A stretch of DNA of 64,000 nt, taken from positions 92,505-156,504 of the forward strand of contig WION01000105.1 of NCBI GenBank assembly GCA_015039365.1, given 5' to 3'. Shown one piece after another: positions 35,738 to 46,812 of the stretch. The DNA is from Amanita rubescens. Lineage: Eukaryota; Basidiomycota; Agaricomycetes; Agaricales; Amanitaceae. The translations under genes were made by a program, and so were the position numbers. The notes below the pieces were generated by a model. That model saw only the letters and a list, made by a program, of their open reading frames with translations. It did no database searches and was not told the origin of the DNA. How positions within the stretch are numbered: the first letter of the stretch is position 1; each line of letters starts with the position of its first letter.

Positions 35738-35905
35738 ATGAAATTCTTTGCAGCCATCCTCACGGCGCTCCTATGCGTATCAGCCACACTCGCTCTTCCC
35801 TCTCCCCAATCGTTGTGCGACTCCCCAGTTTGTGGGGAAGACCCGACTTGCCCTAACGGATGGGATCCCGTTGTGACTGGAGATTGTTACCAGTGCTGCA
35901 TCTAG
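35738..35905 (+). CDS. Small secreted cysteine-rich protein, SSP-D (55 aa)
   Basis: The ATG at 35738 starts the signal peptide MKFFAAILTALLCVSATLAL. The mature peptide is only about 35 residues: LCDSPVCGEDPTCPNGWDP, then GDCYQCCI at the very end. Pattern C-x4-C-x5-C-x12-C-x2-C-C. The leader resembles that of SSP-E and SSP-G but has lost part of the leader intron (no acceptor), so it is probably intronless. Mature size and six cysteines suggest a disulfide-rich secreted peptide; no function known. Confidence 0.8.
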   Translation: MKFFAAILTALLCVSATLALPSPQSLCDSPVCGEDPTCPNGWDPVVTGDCYQCCI

Positions 35906-36477
35906 ATCTGTCAGGATCTTCAGCCGAAGGTATATACGGTGAGCAACACGAATTGGAGAAAGAATTGAATAATGATTACTGGCAAATGGGGAAAAGGCGG
36001 ATGTGTAGGCGACTAGGAAATACGGCTGCCAAGCCCGCCGAAATGCACTAAGCATGCTGGAACTTGATTTGAAGTAGTCTACGTTATGTATCGTTGTTCG
36101 AGAGGACCGGATGTTATTTAATTCGCACACCGCACGGTGCTTTTTTGAGCGCTTTTTTTTTTTGATGAAACGGATCCACACGAAGCTTCAAGTTAGAGGC
36201 AGTTCCTATCAGCTATTGCGATAAACAAAAAAGTGGTGTTCGATGTTTCAAGGGTCGCCTATGATGCGAATATTCAGGCCATTGTTATCGCGGGCGCATT
36301 AAGGTGTTTTTCATTTCAAATTTCTGAAACACTGTAATGCGGCGGGCGAAATACTATCACCTCTATGACGGCGTCCGCAGTTCGAATTTCCGATTACAAA
36401 GTATGTTAGGGTATACCTGCTGGCATGTCAGCACCCGAGTCTTCAAGTTACGGGCTACGATGAGCGGCATTCGAAAG

Positions 36478-36593
36478 ATATAAAAACCTTCAATTCTGAC
36501 ACCCCAATATTCTTCAGCTTCACTAGCGCCATTCTAAACAGTGAGTCTCCTGCACATTTCCTCGATTTCATCAAAGATTGAGGCATCCCACAG
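36478..36593 (+). promoter_or_regulatory. TATA box and 53-nt leader intron of SSP-E
   Basis: GATATAAAAACC at 36478-36489, then a leader intron at 36541-36593 (GTGAGT...CAG, 53 nt) that ends 23 bases before the ATG. Length and sequence are almost the same as in SSP-G and SSP-H. Confidence 0.65.
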
Positions 36594-36616
36594 ACCCACC
36601 TATCTCTTTGAATAAT

Positions 36617-36799
36617 ATGAAATTCTTTGCAGCCATCCTCACGGCGCTCCTATGTGCATCAGCCACCCTCGCTGTCCCTTCTCCCGTTTCACTGGAACGG
36701 TGCGACACTCCAACTTGTGGAGCCGAAGGGATAGAGCCTATTTGCGATCCCGGATATTATCCCAAAACGACCGAATATTGTTTTCAGTGCTGCTTCTAG
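36617..36799 (+). CDS. Small secreted cysteine-rich protein, SSP-E (60 aa)
   Basis: Signal peptide MKFFAAILTALLCASATLAV, then CDTPTC, EPICDPGYYP and a terminal YCFQCCF. Six cysteines as in SSP-D, with a longer loop between Cys2 and Cys3. The signal-peptide DNA is nearly identical to SSP-D while the mature part differs strongly. This is the usual look of a fast-evolving secreted peptide family. Lies inside repeat unit R1 copy A. Confidence 0.8.
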   Translation: MKFFAAILTALLCASATLAVPSPVSLERCDTPTCGAEGIEPICDPGYYPKTTEYCFQCCF

Positions 36800-37596
36800 A
36801 TTGTCGGGACCTTCAGTCGAAGGTGCAGATGGTAAGCATATATGACGAAGGGGATAGAATTGAATAATGATGCGAATTTAGATGTAAAAGCTTGATATAG
36901 TTCTCCCTTTCGTGGCTTCAATGTTTTAAGTACTTCGTTGTGTATCATACCAACATCATTGTTCGCAAATGCACAACAAAAAGTCTCAAAAAGTCGTTGA
37001 AAAGTATTTCATTGTCGTTCGGATGTGTATTCCCCAGTTATAACTCGTGTGTTGAGGCAAAGTTAATCACTTTCCTGATTTGCACGTCGACAAAGTTGCA
37101 GAGAACGCCAAAGATAATGGTACATTGGATAAAAATAGCGGGTGTTGCGCTGTCAAATCGATTTGAGTTTGTAGTATTACTATCGGCTGAGGAGCTTCTA
37201 TCAGAGAACGCTTTAACGATGCCCAGCAACATTCCGTATGTTCCAGTTTCATTAAAAGTAATCGTATCGAGTGTCTTCCTTACTTTCAGATGGGGCATAC
37301 TGGATTAGTACTAAACCCTCTTGTGCATGTTTGGGTCCGAGCCACGCGGTGATGAAGGTCGCAGCAGCGAGTAGCAGTGACATCCCCGATATTAGCCACA
37401 AATCATGTTATGTGGAACGTGATTTCCTGTGCGATCTTTAAGGTAAACCCGGCCCGGATTTTGGGTGGATTATGGAGGGCAGAATCATGTTCACTGCGAG
37501 AGCAGACATATTAGCTTCAGCCAAGTCCCGGAAATGTTGGCTAGACGTTCAGCGCTGTCAGGTGCACGGCACGCAACGACCTTGACGCCAGGAAGT

Positions 37597-40285
37597 CTAA
37601 AGGCTAGATCTTCGGAAGATCGGACCTACTGATATAGGTATATTACATCTGGATTGCGTTCAAATGGTAGCTATCCAAGGATCAACCAATCGATAGCATA
37701 CGCGATACGTTTCAAATATCGACTTGTATAATTTACACGGATCAAGTACAGTAAGTGGAAATCTCAACCGCTACCTCCTATTCTAATCTCCGCTCTCTCT
37801 TCCGCCTCTTCCATTGCTTTCAACCTCTCTTTCATCATTTCCAAACTACGTTCCGTTTCATCTATCAAACTCGGGTCGGAATTTTTGTTGCGCAGACTTT
37901 CTAATCTCGTTTCCAGGAGCCTGATGGCCTTCTGTTTGGGCCCCGCGATACTTCCTGCCAAGGACAAAGAAGCATAGGACCTGACGAGCTGCACTATCTT
38001 GGCAAATTCCTTCTTTATCTTTTGGTCCAACCGCATGATGGCGTAATCAAGATTAATTACGATCGTGCGATTATCGTCGTGACCACTCTTCGCTTGATCG
38101 TATTGCATCTGTGCGTCTGGATCTAAAACCAAGTTCGTTTCTCGTTTCTCCCAAACCGATTCACAAATGGTATGATTCTCGGCAGTGTGACCGCAATGGC
38201 ATGAGTTGCTTGGACGAGGGGTAGAGTAGCGACTTGCTACTGTGCCCACCGCTCTATTGACGGCGATGTATCCGAGCGGGTGGACGTGCAAAAGGGGGGA
38301 GGTTAATACGGCTGATGCGATTCTTATACCCCAATGTTTACGTTTTGCTAACCCAATTTTGCAGTTCGTGTAACATCCGGGATAGGAACATATTGAATTC
38401 AACAGATCGGAGGGGACCTTTTCCCAGACTAGTCGCGTCTGTCGCATGAGGTCCTCGTATTCGTCTATCTTCTATGGATGAATTAGCATGAATGTACGTA
38501 ATTTATGGAGATAAGCCTACCATCTCGTTCCCTTTGTTCGAATTCTTTACCTTCTTCAGCTCTTCTTTCGTTTCCGAGAGGTTCTCCGCCTGAAGTATTG
38601 CGTTATCAATCCTGTCTTCGATCTCCTGTGATTTCTTTTGGAGACTTATGATTTCGTTCGTGGGCTGAGGTATACGAGTGTCGAGCCAGTTGAAAAGGTG
38701 AACGAGCTCTCGCAAGGCTTTAGTGTGAGATGCGTTCACAGCGTCTTCGTACTCTTCCAGATCTCTCCTGCTCATGGAGCTTTGGTCGCGGGTCCTACTA
38801 AGCTTTTTCCACAAAGCCAAAGGATTATCTAACAAGAATTGGTTTTTGATGTCACTGCCAGGCTCAGGCCGTAAAGCGGGAGGCAAGGAATTTTGCTGAA
38901 AATTCAAACAAATTCGGCTCGCGACGTTGGTGAATAAGATCCCGATGTTGTTGGCAAGTGTGTTCGGAAAGATGGATGAAAGCATTGTCAATGCATAGTC
39001 AGTGGCAGCGCCGAGACGTTCTTCGGTGCCATTAGCTATTATAATGACGGCATTGACAATGGGGATGGTCTCTTCGATTGCTCTAGCGATACTGGCTTTG
39101 TGCTGATCATCTCGTTCGAGACCGCGAGTATCCGCAAGTCCGGGCGTATCAAGTACGCGCACCACAATCCCGTTTCTACTTGTGAGTTTGTACAGCCGGG
39201 CAGAGTTCATCTGACTCTGATTTACATTTCCGCCAGCTTCATTGCTCTGATCGTAAAAGGACTCGTAGTTTTGGGGATTTTTGCCGTTCAAGATGTTTGC
39301 GAGCAAGGACAAGAAGGTTGTCTTCCCTTTCCCGGTCTCGCCTACAACAGACGGAGAAATTGAAAAGTGTTTCTAAAGCAAATGACGTTTCTTACCGATA
39401 AGTAAAATTGTGTATTCCCGACCACTGGTTTTGATGATACCTTTTCCAAGGTCGGACACATTGCTAACCACATAAGTGATTGGAGTGTAATAACCACATG
39501 TGTGAAGCATTGCTTACTTCAAAGGCACAGACCCACTGTCGTCGTTACTAGGTTAAATTTCGTTAGAATTGCAAATAGACGAACTTACTATTCATCGTCG
39601 GCTGCCATCATGTTTATAGTTCGCAGGTTTGATCTCTGAATAACGCTGCCTCGGGCAAAGATTCGTACGCTTAGCTGCGGAAGTTCAATCCAAGACCAGT
39701 GGCTTAAGAGGCCGCTTCCACAGGGACGACAATTGAATGGGAATTACTAAAACATGATGCCTGGCAAGTGTCTTCCTTTCGGGGCAACAGGCTGTGGAAG
39801 GTGGCGTACATCGTGTAGATAAAGTTGCCGTGTAGCAATAGCTGAGAAACATGAATTTGGAAGACGAAAAGAAAACAGTGAAAAAGGTACGATTGTCTTG
39901 AATAAATTCCATTAGGCACCGACACAAGTTCTGGACAGAGACAATGATGATAAGGTGATTACGGCCGCTCCGAACCTTTCCTAGTCAAACGAGCGAGGCA
40001 CGAACTGGCACGAGCGCGTTTGACAGAGATTTTTGGTGAGGGTGGCGTGGATGCGCGAGGCCAAAGGCCTTTCTAACCATATCAATGTTAAAGTGCTATA
40101 AACGAATGCCCGTCAATACTACGACAAATGATGGAAGCACTCGCAGTGCGCACCGGGTGGTCATTCACAATCCTTATCGCAGAATTGAGGGATGACTCGG
40201 ATAACAAGTTGAGGGTAGTGATGTTGTATCACTCCTTCAGACGCAATCGTCTAGTACTAACGGTGTCTTGAAATCGCCAATCAAT
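37597..40285 (-). repeat. Large inverted repeat, left arm (about 2.7 kb)
   Basis: Reverse complement of 41065-43862. Matching runs from the outer AGTCTAAAGGCTAGATCTTC block through the entire G-domain gene and its promoter. It ends with the inner block ACGGTGTCTTGAAATCGCCAA. The arms differ by scattered substitutions, a diverged stretch of about 45 bases near 37690-37735, and a 74-base insertion in the other arm. Confidence 0.85.
37764..39611 (-). CDS. P-loop G-domain (AIG1/GIMAP-like) protein, left copy (549 aa)
   Basis: Exons 39589-39611, 39518-39547, 39396-39463, 38521-39341 and 37764-38471 give an intact frame. Two ATGs in tandem (39611, 39608) may start it; the other copy has only the second. 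Walker A is GETGKGKT (residues 40-47, counting from the second Met) and G3 is DTPG (104-107), followed by LADTRGLERDDQHK. No TKxD/NKxD G4 motif is visible where expected; LFTNVASR is in its place. A Cys/His cluster (CSYPGCYTNC, later CHCGHTAENH) could bind metal. Two coiled-coil-like stretches flank it. Function unknown; related to immune-type or septin-like GTPases only by the fold. Confidence 0.85.
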
Positions 40286-41064
40286 GACATTGATCCCCCT
40301 CTTTCCTGCCGGTTACCGCAGCCCGCTCATTCAGTGTTCAGCGTCCCGCTGCCAGTGTAGTACAAAGTGAGTCGTGACACCAGTACGTTAAGCTTCATGT
40401 CGGATCTAGAAGGCTGCGGCGCCACAGCCTGAGTCAAGGTTTACATCTTCCAAGTCTAGTCTAATTTTGGATCTCAAGTAGGGATACTTTTGGGCACCCA
40501 CAAATGATTTTTCGAGTGCGGCCAGGGCTAGTAAGCTGCTGTGCCTCAGTTCCTGTGACTGGTGCACGCAGGCATTTTTACTGTTGAGAAAGGTGCGAGT
40601 GGAGCATAGGCTTTATCTATCTGAGACTATCTTAAGACGTTAAGGTACCATTTCACTCTGCAGGGATCTCGGAACGTCGGAGAAAACGAATGAATTCTTG
40701 AACTTTGTCGTGCCAAGCAAACGGATGAAGGGTGTGCTACATCATAACTACTCTATATAGGTAGATATATTCGCCAGAATTGACGCTCGGCGGTCACAGC
40801 ACTTATAAAGTGTCGGACGGCAGGCGGGGAACAGTAGAGACTAGCCCTTAATAATAAGATATGTAAACAAAACGCTTGGCACAACGTCTGTGACATCGCC
40901 GCTTACGTAAAACGCTGCCGGCCGCTTTTCTCTCCTTTGCCGCATGCATCTTGAGTGTCCAGTCAACGGTATGTCATCCATTTGCACCCGTTGAGGTTCT
41001 TTGTTAACTATCATAATTTAGTCCGTGTGTGGACCGATGGGATCAAATACGTCGCCAAGTACTC
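40286..41064. other. Spacer of the large inverted repeat (about 0.8 kb)
   Basis: No gene or repeat recognised. The two duplicated genes point away from it, and their promoters lie just inside the arms. Confidence 0.55.
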
Positions 41065-43862
41065 GCTGCACCAGCCAACGTTTGGCGATTGCAAGACACC
41101 GTTAATAGACGATTCCGTCTGAAGGAGTGATATAACATCAGTACCTTCAACTCGTTATCATCCCTCAGTCCTGCGGTTTAGGCCCATAAGGATTGTGAAT
41201 GACCACCTGGTGCGCGTTGCGAGTGCTTCCATCATTTGTCGTAGTATTGACGGGCATTCGTTTATAGCACTTTAACATTGATATGGTTAGAAAGGCCTTT
41301 GGCCGCGCGCATCCACGCCACCCTCACCAAAAATCTCTGTCAAACGTGCTCATGCCAGTTCGTGCCTCGCTCATTTGACTAGGAAAGGTTCGGAGCGGCC
41401 GTAATCACTCTATCATTATTGTCTCTGTCCAGAACTTGTGTCGGTGCCTAATGGAATTTATTGACAATCGTACCTTTTTCACTGTTTTCTTTTCGTCTTC
41501 CATATTCATGTTTCTGGCGTGCCCTTGCCCGCGCCAAATTACCTAAATGGGGATTATACCACGTTCTAGGCAAGGCCATCGAAGCGCTCAGCTATTGCTA
41601 TACGGTAAGGGCTTTATCTACACGATGTACGCCACCTTCCACAGCCTGCTGCCCCGAAAGGAAGTCACTCGCCAGGCATCATGTTTTAGTAATTCCCATT
41701 CAATTGTCGTCCCTGCCAGTGTGGAAGCGGCCTCTTAAGCCACTGGTCTTGAATTGAACTTCCGCGGCTGTGCGTACTACGAATCTTTGCCCGAGGCAGC
41801 GTTATTCAGAGATTAAACCTGCGAACTATAAACAGGATGGCAGCCGACGATGAATAGTAAGTTCGTCTATTTGCAATCCTAACGAAATTTAACCTAGTAA
41901 CGACGACAGTAGGTCTATGCCTTTGAAGTAAGCAATGCTGCACACATATTGTTATTACACTCCAATCACTTATGTGGTTAGCAATGTGTCCGACCTTGGA
42001 AAAGGTATCATCAAAACCAGCGGTCGGGAATACACAATTTTACTTATCGGTAAGAAACGTCATTTGCTTTAGAAACACTTTTCAATTTCTCCGTCTGCTG
42101 TAGGCGAAACCGGGAAAGGGAAGACGACCTTCCTCTCCTTGCTCGCAAACATCTTGAACGGCAAAAATCCCCAAAACTACGAGTCTTTTTACGACCAGAG
42201 TAATGAAGCTGGCGGAAATGTGAATCAGAGTCAGACGAACTTTTCCCGGCTGTACACACTCACAAGTAGAAACGGGATTGTGGTGCGCGTACTTGATACG
42301 CCCGGACTTGCGGATACTCGCGGTCTCGAACGAGATGATCAGCACAAAGCCAGTATCGCTAGAGCAATCGAAGAGACCATCCCCATTGTCAATGCCGTCA
42401 TTATAATAGCTAATGGCACCGAAGAACGTCTCGGCGCTGCCACTGACTATGCATTGACCACGCTTTCATCCATTTTTCCGAACACACTTGCCAACAACAT
42501 CGGGATCTTATTCACCAATGTCGCGAGTCGAATTTGTTTGAATTTTCAGCAAAATTCCTTGCCTCCCGCTTTACGCCCTGGGCCTGGCCGTGACATCAAA
42601 AACCAATTCCTGCTAGATAATCCTTTGGCTTTGTGGAAAAAGCTTAGTAGGACCCGTGACGAAAGCTCCATGAGCAGGAGAGATCTGGAAGAGTACGAAG
42701 ACGCTGTGAACGCATCTCACACTAAAGCCTTGCGAGAGCTCGTTCACCTTTTCGACTGGCTCGACACTCGTATACCTCAGCCCACGAACGGAATCGTAAG
42801 TCTCCAAAAGAAATCACAGGAGATCGAAGAAAGGATTAATAACGCAATACTTCAGGCGGAGAACCTCTTGGAAACGAAGGAAGAGCTGAAGAAGGTAAAG
42901 AATTCGAACAAAGGGAACGAGATGGTAGGCTTATCTCCATAAATTACGTATATTCATGCTAATTCATCTATAGAAGATAGACAAATACGAGGACCTCATG
43001 CGACAGACGCGACCAGTCTGGGAAAAGGTCCCCTCCAATCTGTTGAATTCAATATGTTCCTATCCCGGATGTCACACTAACTGCAAAGTTGGGTTAGCAA
43101 AACGTAAACATTGGGGTATAAGGATCGCATCAGCCGTATTAACCTCCCCCCTTTTGTCCGTCCACCCGCTCGGATACATCGCCGTCAATAGAGCGGTGGG
43201 CGCAGTAGCAAGTCGCTACTCTACCCCTCGCCCAAGTAACTCATGCCATTGCAGTCACACTGCCGAAAATCACGCCGTTTGTAACTCGGTTTGGGAGAAA
43301 CGAGAAACGAACTTGGTTTTAGATCCAGACGCACAGAGGCAATACGATCAAGCGAAGAATGGTCATGACGGTAATCGCACGATCATGATTAATCTTGATT
43401 ACGCCATCATGCGATTGGAGCAAGATTTCAAGAAGGAATTTGCCAAGATAGTGCAGCTCGTCAGGTCCTATGCTTCTTTGTCCTTGGCAGGAAGTATCGC
43501 GGGGCCCAAACAGAAGGCCATCAGGCTCCTGGAAACGAGATTAGAAAGTCTGCGCAACAAAAATTCCGACCCGAGTTTGATAGATGAAACGGAACGTAGT
43601 TTGCAAACGATGAAAGAGAGGTTGAATGCAGTGGAAAAAGCGGAAGAGAGAGCGGGGATTAGAATGGGAGGTAGCGGTTGAGATTTCCACTTACTGTACT
43701 TGATCCGTGTAAATTAGGTTCGATGAGTCGTTTTTACAGTCTTTGAGCTCAAAGATACACACGGTTGGTTGATCCTTGGATAGCTACCATTTGAACGCAA
43801 TCCGGATGTAATATACCTATATCAGTAGGTCCGATCTTCCGAAGATCTAGCCTTTAGTCTAC
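41065..43862 (+). repeat. Large inverted repeat, right arm (about 2.8 kb)
   Basis: Partner of 37597-40285. Contains an extra 74 bases at about 41516-41590 that the left arm lacks. Its outer end is followed at once by repeat R2. Confidence 0.85.
41837..43681 (+). CDS. P-loop G-domain (AIG1/GIMAP-like) protein, right copy (548 aa)
   Basis: Five exons, 41837-41856, 41898-41927, 41982-42049, 42104-42924 and 42974-43681, sum to 1647 nt in frame, the same lengths as the left copy. GETGKGKT is at 40-47 and DTPG at 104-107. The Cys/His cluster is Cys341, Cys346, Cys350, Cys404, Cys406, His408 and His413, all kept in both copies. Differences from the left copy are scattered substitutions (for example QTNFSRLYT against QMNSARLYK), with no stop or frameshift. 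Both copies therefore look functional, which suggests selection or gene conversion. Residues about 270-312 and 490-535 are Glu/Lys-rich helices, likely coiled coils. Predicted soluble GTP-binding protein of unknown role. Confidence 0.86.
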
Positions 43863-44290
43863 GCGTTTCAGCGCTCAGATGTCAGTTTTGGGGAAAGGAT
43901 CATTCACGAGAGGAAATGGGATAGACTTTACTTTAGTGGGTCCTTGAGTCAAAACGGATGGCCCGAAACGCTGGGGGTCGGCAAAGCGAGCTGTGAGGGT
44001 GGGCGGGCACCGAGCAGGTCAGCTTTTCGACTTTCGATAGCGCGTCGGACTAAGAAGGAGGGAACACATCTGAAAGACAGCTTAGAGTCTTGCGGCCATT
44101 CCTTAGTTCGGACCTGAGAGAGGGAGTGGCGGGTGGGGTGTGAAAAGGTCCGGAGGCTGCTGTAACGCAACCGAGTAGCTCTAATGGCGCGTCATGAGAG
44201 CGAGAGGCTGGAGTCGGTCACGTCGGGTCTCGCCGTCTCGAGATGGTAGGAAAGACCGTGGCACAGGCTGCACAGCCACTTCGCTATCTC
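43857..44290 (+). repeat. Interspersed repeat R2, copy 1
   Basis: A non-coding block of about 430 bases containing GGGGAAAGGATCATTCACGA, GCGCGTCGGACTAAGA and CCTTAGTTCGGACCTGAGAG. It recurs at 59909-60250 in the same orientation with substitutions and indels. No terminal inverted repeat or coding capacity seen; possibly a transposon or LTR fragment. Confidence 0.7.
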
Positions 44291-44802
44291 ACGTAGTTAC
44301 ATAAATATTACGGTAACTCTCATTAGCTTTCAACTATTCCGGCAACGCTTTCGCACCTGGCATCGTTCGCTCTTGATCATTCCAGCAACGCCATCCCACC
44401 ATCGCTATTCGCACCGTCACTATCACACTCTCTTTCAATGATCCAACGCACAGTAGCTACCATTGTGACTTTGTAAAAATGCGAGGAAAAACATAACAGA
44501 TTTAGCCAAGAGATTGGCAGCGTGAGTAACCTGAGCCTACGTCTTTCAGAAGTTGTCAGAAATACGTTCTTTCACTGGCATTCTGAAATCAATATTTTTG
44601 TGGACCTCATAGTTCGGTTCAGTTGCTCCGAATTTACATCTGAAATGTTCCCTGAAATCAACCATTTTTGTGATTTTTCATCTTGAGCTTTGCTAAGGCG
44701 AAATATTTGATTCTGTTAACAATTCTGCCCTATTTCTACCTAAGAAATAGGATGAGATGGACCGAGCGGATGGCAGGCGAATTCTAGACTCATCCAAAGA
44801 AT
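44291..44802. other. Gene-free interval
   Basis: No gene or clear repeat. It ends near the stop codon of the TMEM223-like gene. Confidence 0.4.
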
Positions 44803-45909
44803 TCAACGACCTTGTCTAACGATGGGTCCACTCTTCCACCTATCGTCGATCGCCTTCGTTGTCCACTTCCCACGTCGCCTTCCCTCCTTCCACTCATCTA
44901 GAATCGCATCTCGTGCCTCCAGTACGCCACTAGTGGGTCGTCCATGAATAAATCCACCTGTCAGCCCGACATGCCAGTGCCCGCGCTCTCCTGTCACTCG
45001 AAGGATCATCTCCTCCTCATTCCTCCCCTCCTGGATGGAACAACGACTAAGTGGGAACGTAATTCCATGGTTTTTCCAGTTGTGTGCACACTGAACGAAG
45101 AGCTGACGTCCTTCCGCTGGCTTTGTGGAAGGCACTATCGCAATAGTACGAACAAAGCGTGCTTGAGCCACGAGCAAAGCCACCGCCACGCCGACTCCAA
45201 AAAACATATGAGACGCGCATAGACCCAGCCGTTGCCATGCAGGTCTCATCTCATAGTGTTTTTCCTCGGACGCAGAAGGCTTTTCTTTATTTTTGATGGA
45301 GATCTTCTCCAGGTCAGAAACGAGCCGAGACCAGTGATTCCACGTCAAGTCAATCGCAGTGCCACTGTTATGTTATCTGTACTTAATTAGCTAGAAACCG
45401 TCGACGAAAAAATGAACGCACGTCATGAACAAGTCACAAGCTACCAATCCCAGCGCCCATGTCGCCCACCACGGTGGTGTCCGTTGAAAAATTGGTATGG
45501 TCTGGGTATCGACGAACTTGGACGGCGAACCAGACCTGATGCTTCTGAAATTGAAGAAGCGAGCGAAAAGGCCGGTTCTTGGGACAAGGACTCCGGCTTG
45601 CATTTTTGACTGAACGTCCGAGTCCGACCAAGTCCGAGTCGGCGTTTGCCTCAAGGTTGTTGGCTTCGGAACATAACAGTGGCAAACTTCGGCTTGCCCA
45701 GAATGGATAGCGACCAACTTCCCAACCTCGACGATCTGATTCCTGTATGGTATCCGTGTCTGGACCTCGAGGCATGAGCTGAAATGCGAGTGGACATGCG
45801 CCGCTTTCCACGTTGCCGATGCACAGTCGTGGTAGAAGAACCGTTCAATTCTTGCGATAAAATGGCCCGCTGGCACGATACGCGAGACTACTATCTCTGT
45901 CAATTGCAT
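44803..45909 (-). CDS. TMEM223-like mitochondrial inner-membrane protein (349 aa)
   Basis: Exons 45422-45909 and 44803-45364 sum to 1050 nt in frame (donor GTGCGT, acceptor CAG, 57-nt intron). Two membrane helices are visible: PPWWATWALGLVACDLFMT across the junction, and LCASHMFFGVGVAVALLVAQ. A C-terminal domain follows with GITFPLSRCSIQEGRNEEEM, then ILRVTGERGHWHV. The order (two helices, a VPLxxxSC-like strand with a Gly-Arg turn, then a KVKGR-like strand) is that of TMEM223, a factor linked to cytochrome c oxidase assembly. The N-terminal about 100 residues are poorly conserved and may contain the targeting signal. A single-copy housekeeping gene inside an accessory region. Confidence 0.65.
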
Positions 45910-46068
45910 CGACCTTGACGTCTGTTGTAAGTGTCAACAATTTTTATTTATCTTGTTTGCTCAACTATCCGAGAATAGCTGTTCCAGCGTCGATCATCCG
46001 GTGTGCTCGCTCTCGTGAATTTCCCCATTGTCCACGATTATAATAAGAGTCACAGCTCGGCTCCGGCC

Positions 46069-46317
46069 ATGAATTTAATCCCTATTCTCATCCTGCTCTG
46101 AATGCTCCCTTCCGCGATCTGTACAATGCATCCTTCGATGTATAAGAGGAGGACTATTGCCCGATATTGTCCCGTGGACGAAGTTGTTGTATACGAAACA
46201 ATAGAAACGGAGGAATGCGTGCAAACTGGCGCTCTCTGCCACATGTTTAAGCGTCTGTGTCCACAAGGATGGTACACCAATCCCGTGGATGGCTGCTGGA
46301 CCTGTTGCAAAAGGTAG
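46069..46317 (+). pseudogene. Probable SSP family member SSP-I with stop codon in the signal-peptide region
   Basis: The frame from the ATG at 46069 begins MNLIPILILL, then meets TGA at 46099-46101 and continues in the same frame from an ATG at 46102. The C-terminal part has the family layout: ECVQTGALC, KRLCPQGWY, and VDGCWTCCKR at the end. That gives C-x6-C-x5-C-x11-C-x2-C-C, so it is a diverged SSP. If translation starts at 46102 there is only a weak hydrophobic leader (LPSAICTM). I read it as an SSP gene disabled by a nonsense mutation, or one expressed from the second ATG without good secretion. Confidence 0.55.
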
Positions 46318-46329
46318 AAATGTACTACT

Positions 46330-46812
46330 ATGCGACTTTGGGAGGAGACGGCACGAGAAAGTTCTTGATCATGCACGTGTACTAAATTTGATCTTGTATA
46401 GCAATACATAGGCTCGCTCAAACTTCTGACATTGTCTCCATTTAGAAACAATTCTAGCACTGCGAATAAGAAGCATCGGTTTGTATCATTCCGGATTCCG
46501 ATCAACGGAATGGTTAATGGTGTCGAATGATCTCGCATCTTATCTCCTTTGTTCTGAAGTTGGTGTTGAGTTTAGATTTGATTCCTCCATTCAGCTCAAT
46601 TGACTTGTTTGGGCGTCATTGTGACAAGGTGGATATGATAGTATTTGTTAGTTTCAGAAAAGTATACACCAGTAAGAAAACAGGCTCAGTACATTCGAAA
46701 ACATCAACTTCGTAGCTAGATCCTTTTTTTCTCAAAACAATTTCAACATCGTAAAAGTAGGGATCACCCAGTTTAGAATGATATCGTAATTAGCCCTTTT
46801 TGGACTTCTTCA
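46330..46812. other. Gene-free interval
   Basis: Small frames only on both strands; no support for a gene. Confidence 0.4.

Larger units (their letters stand above)
36160..37310 (+). repeat. SSP-bearing repeat unit R1, copy A
   Basis: Begins at GATGAAACGGATCC. Contains the GTTTCAAGG and TCGCCTATGATGCGAATATTCA blocks, then SSP-E with its promoter, and ends in the ATTTCATTGTCGTTCGGATG region and beyond. Related copies are at 60370-62130 (direct) and 62510-63855 (inverted). Confidence 0.7.

Noticed and set aside
41461..41757. 98-codon frame upstream of the right G-domain gene and its partner in the left arm
   Set aside because: Frames in the two arms differ because of the 74-bp insertion and do not share a conserved product; likely promoter DNA.
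37597..43862. Inverted repeat as a simple assembly artefact
   Set aside because: The arms differ at many scattered positions, by a 74-bp insertion and a diverged stretch of about 45 bp, so they are not the same molecule read twice. Long reads would still be decisive.
46050..46538. 162-codon minus-strand frame opposite SSP-I
   Set aside because: Antisense shadow of the cysteine-rich frame; no domain and poor composition.
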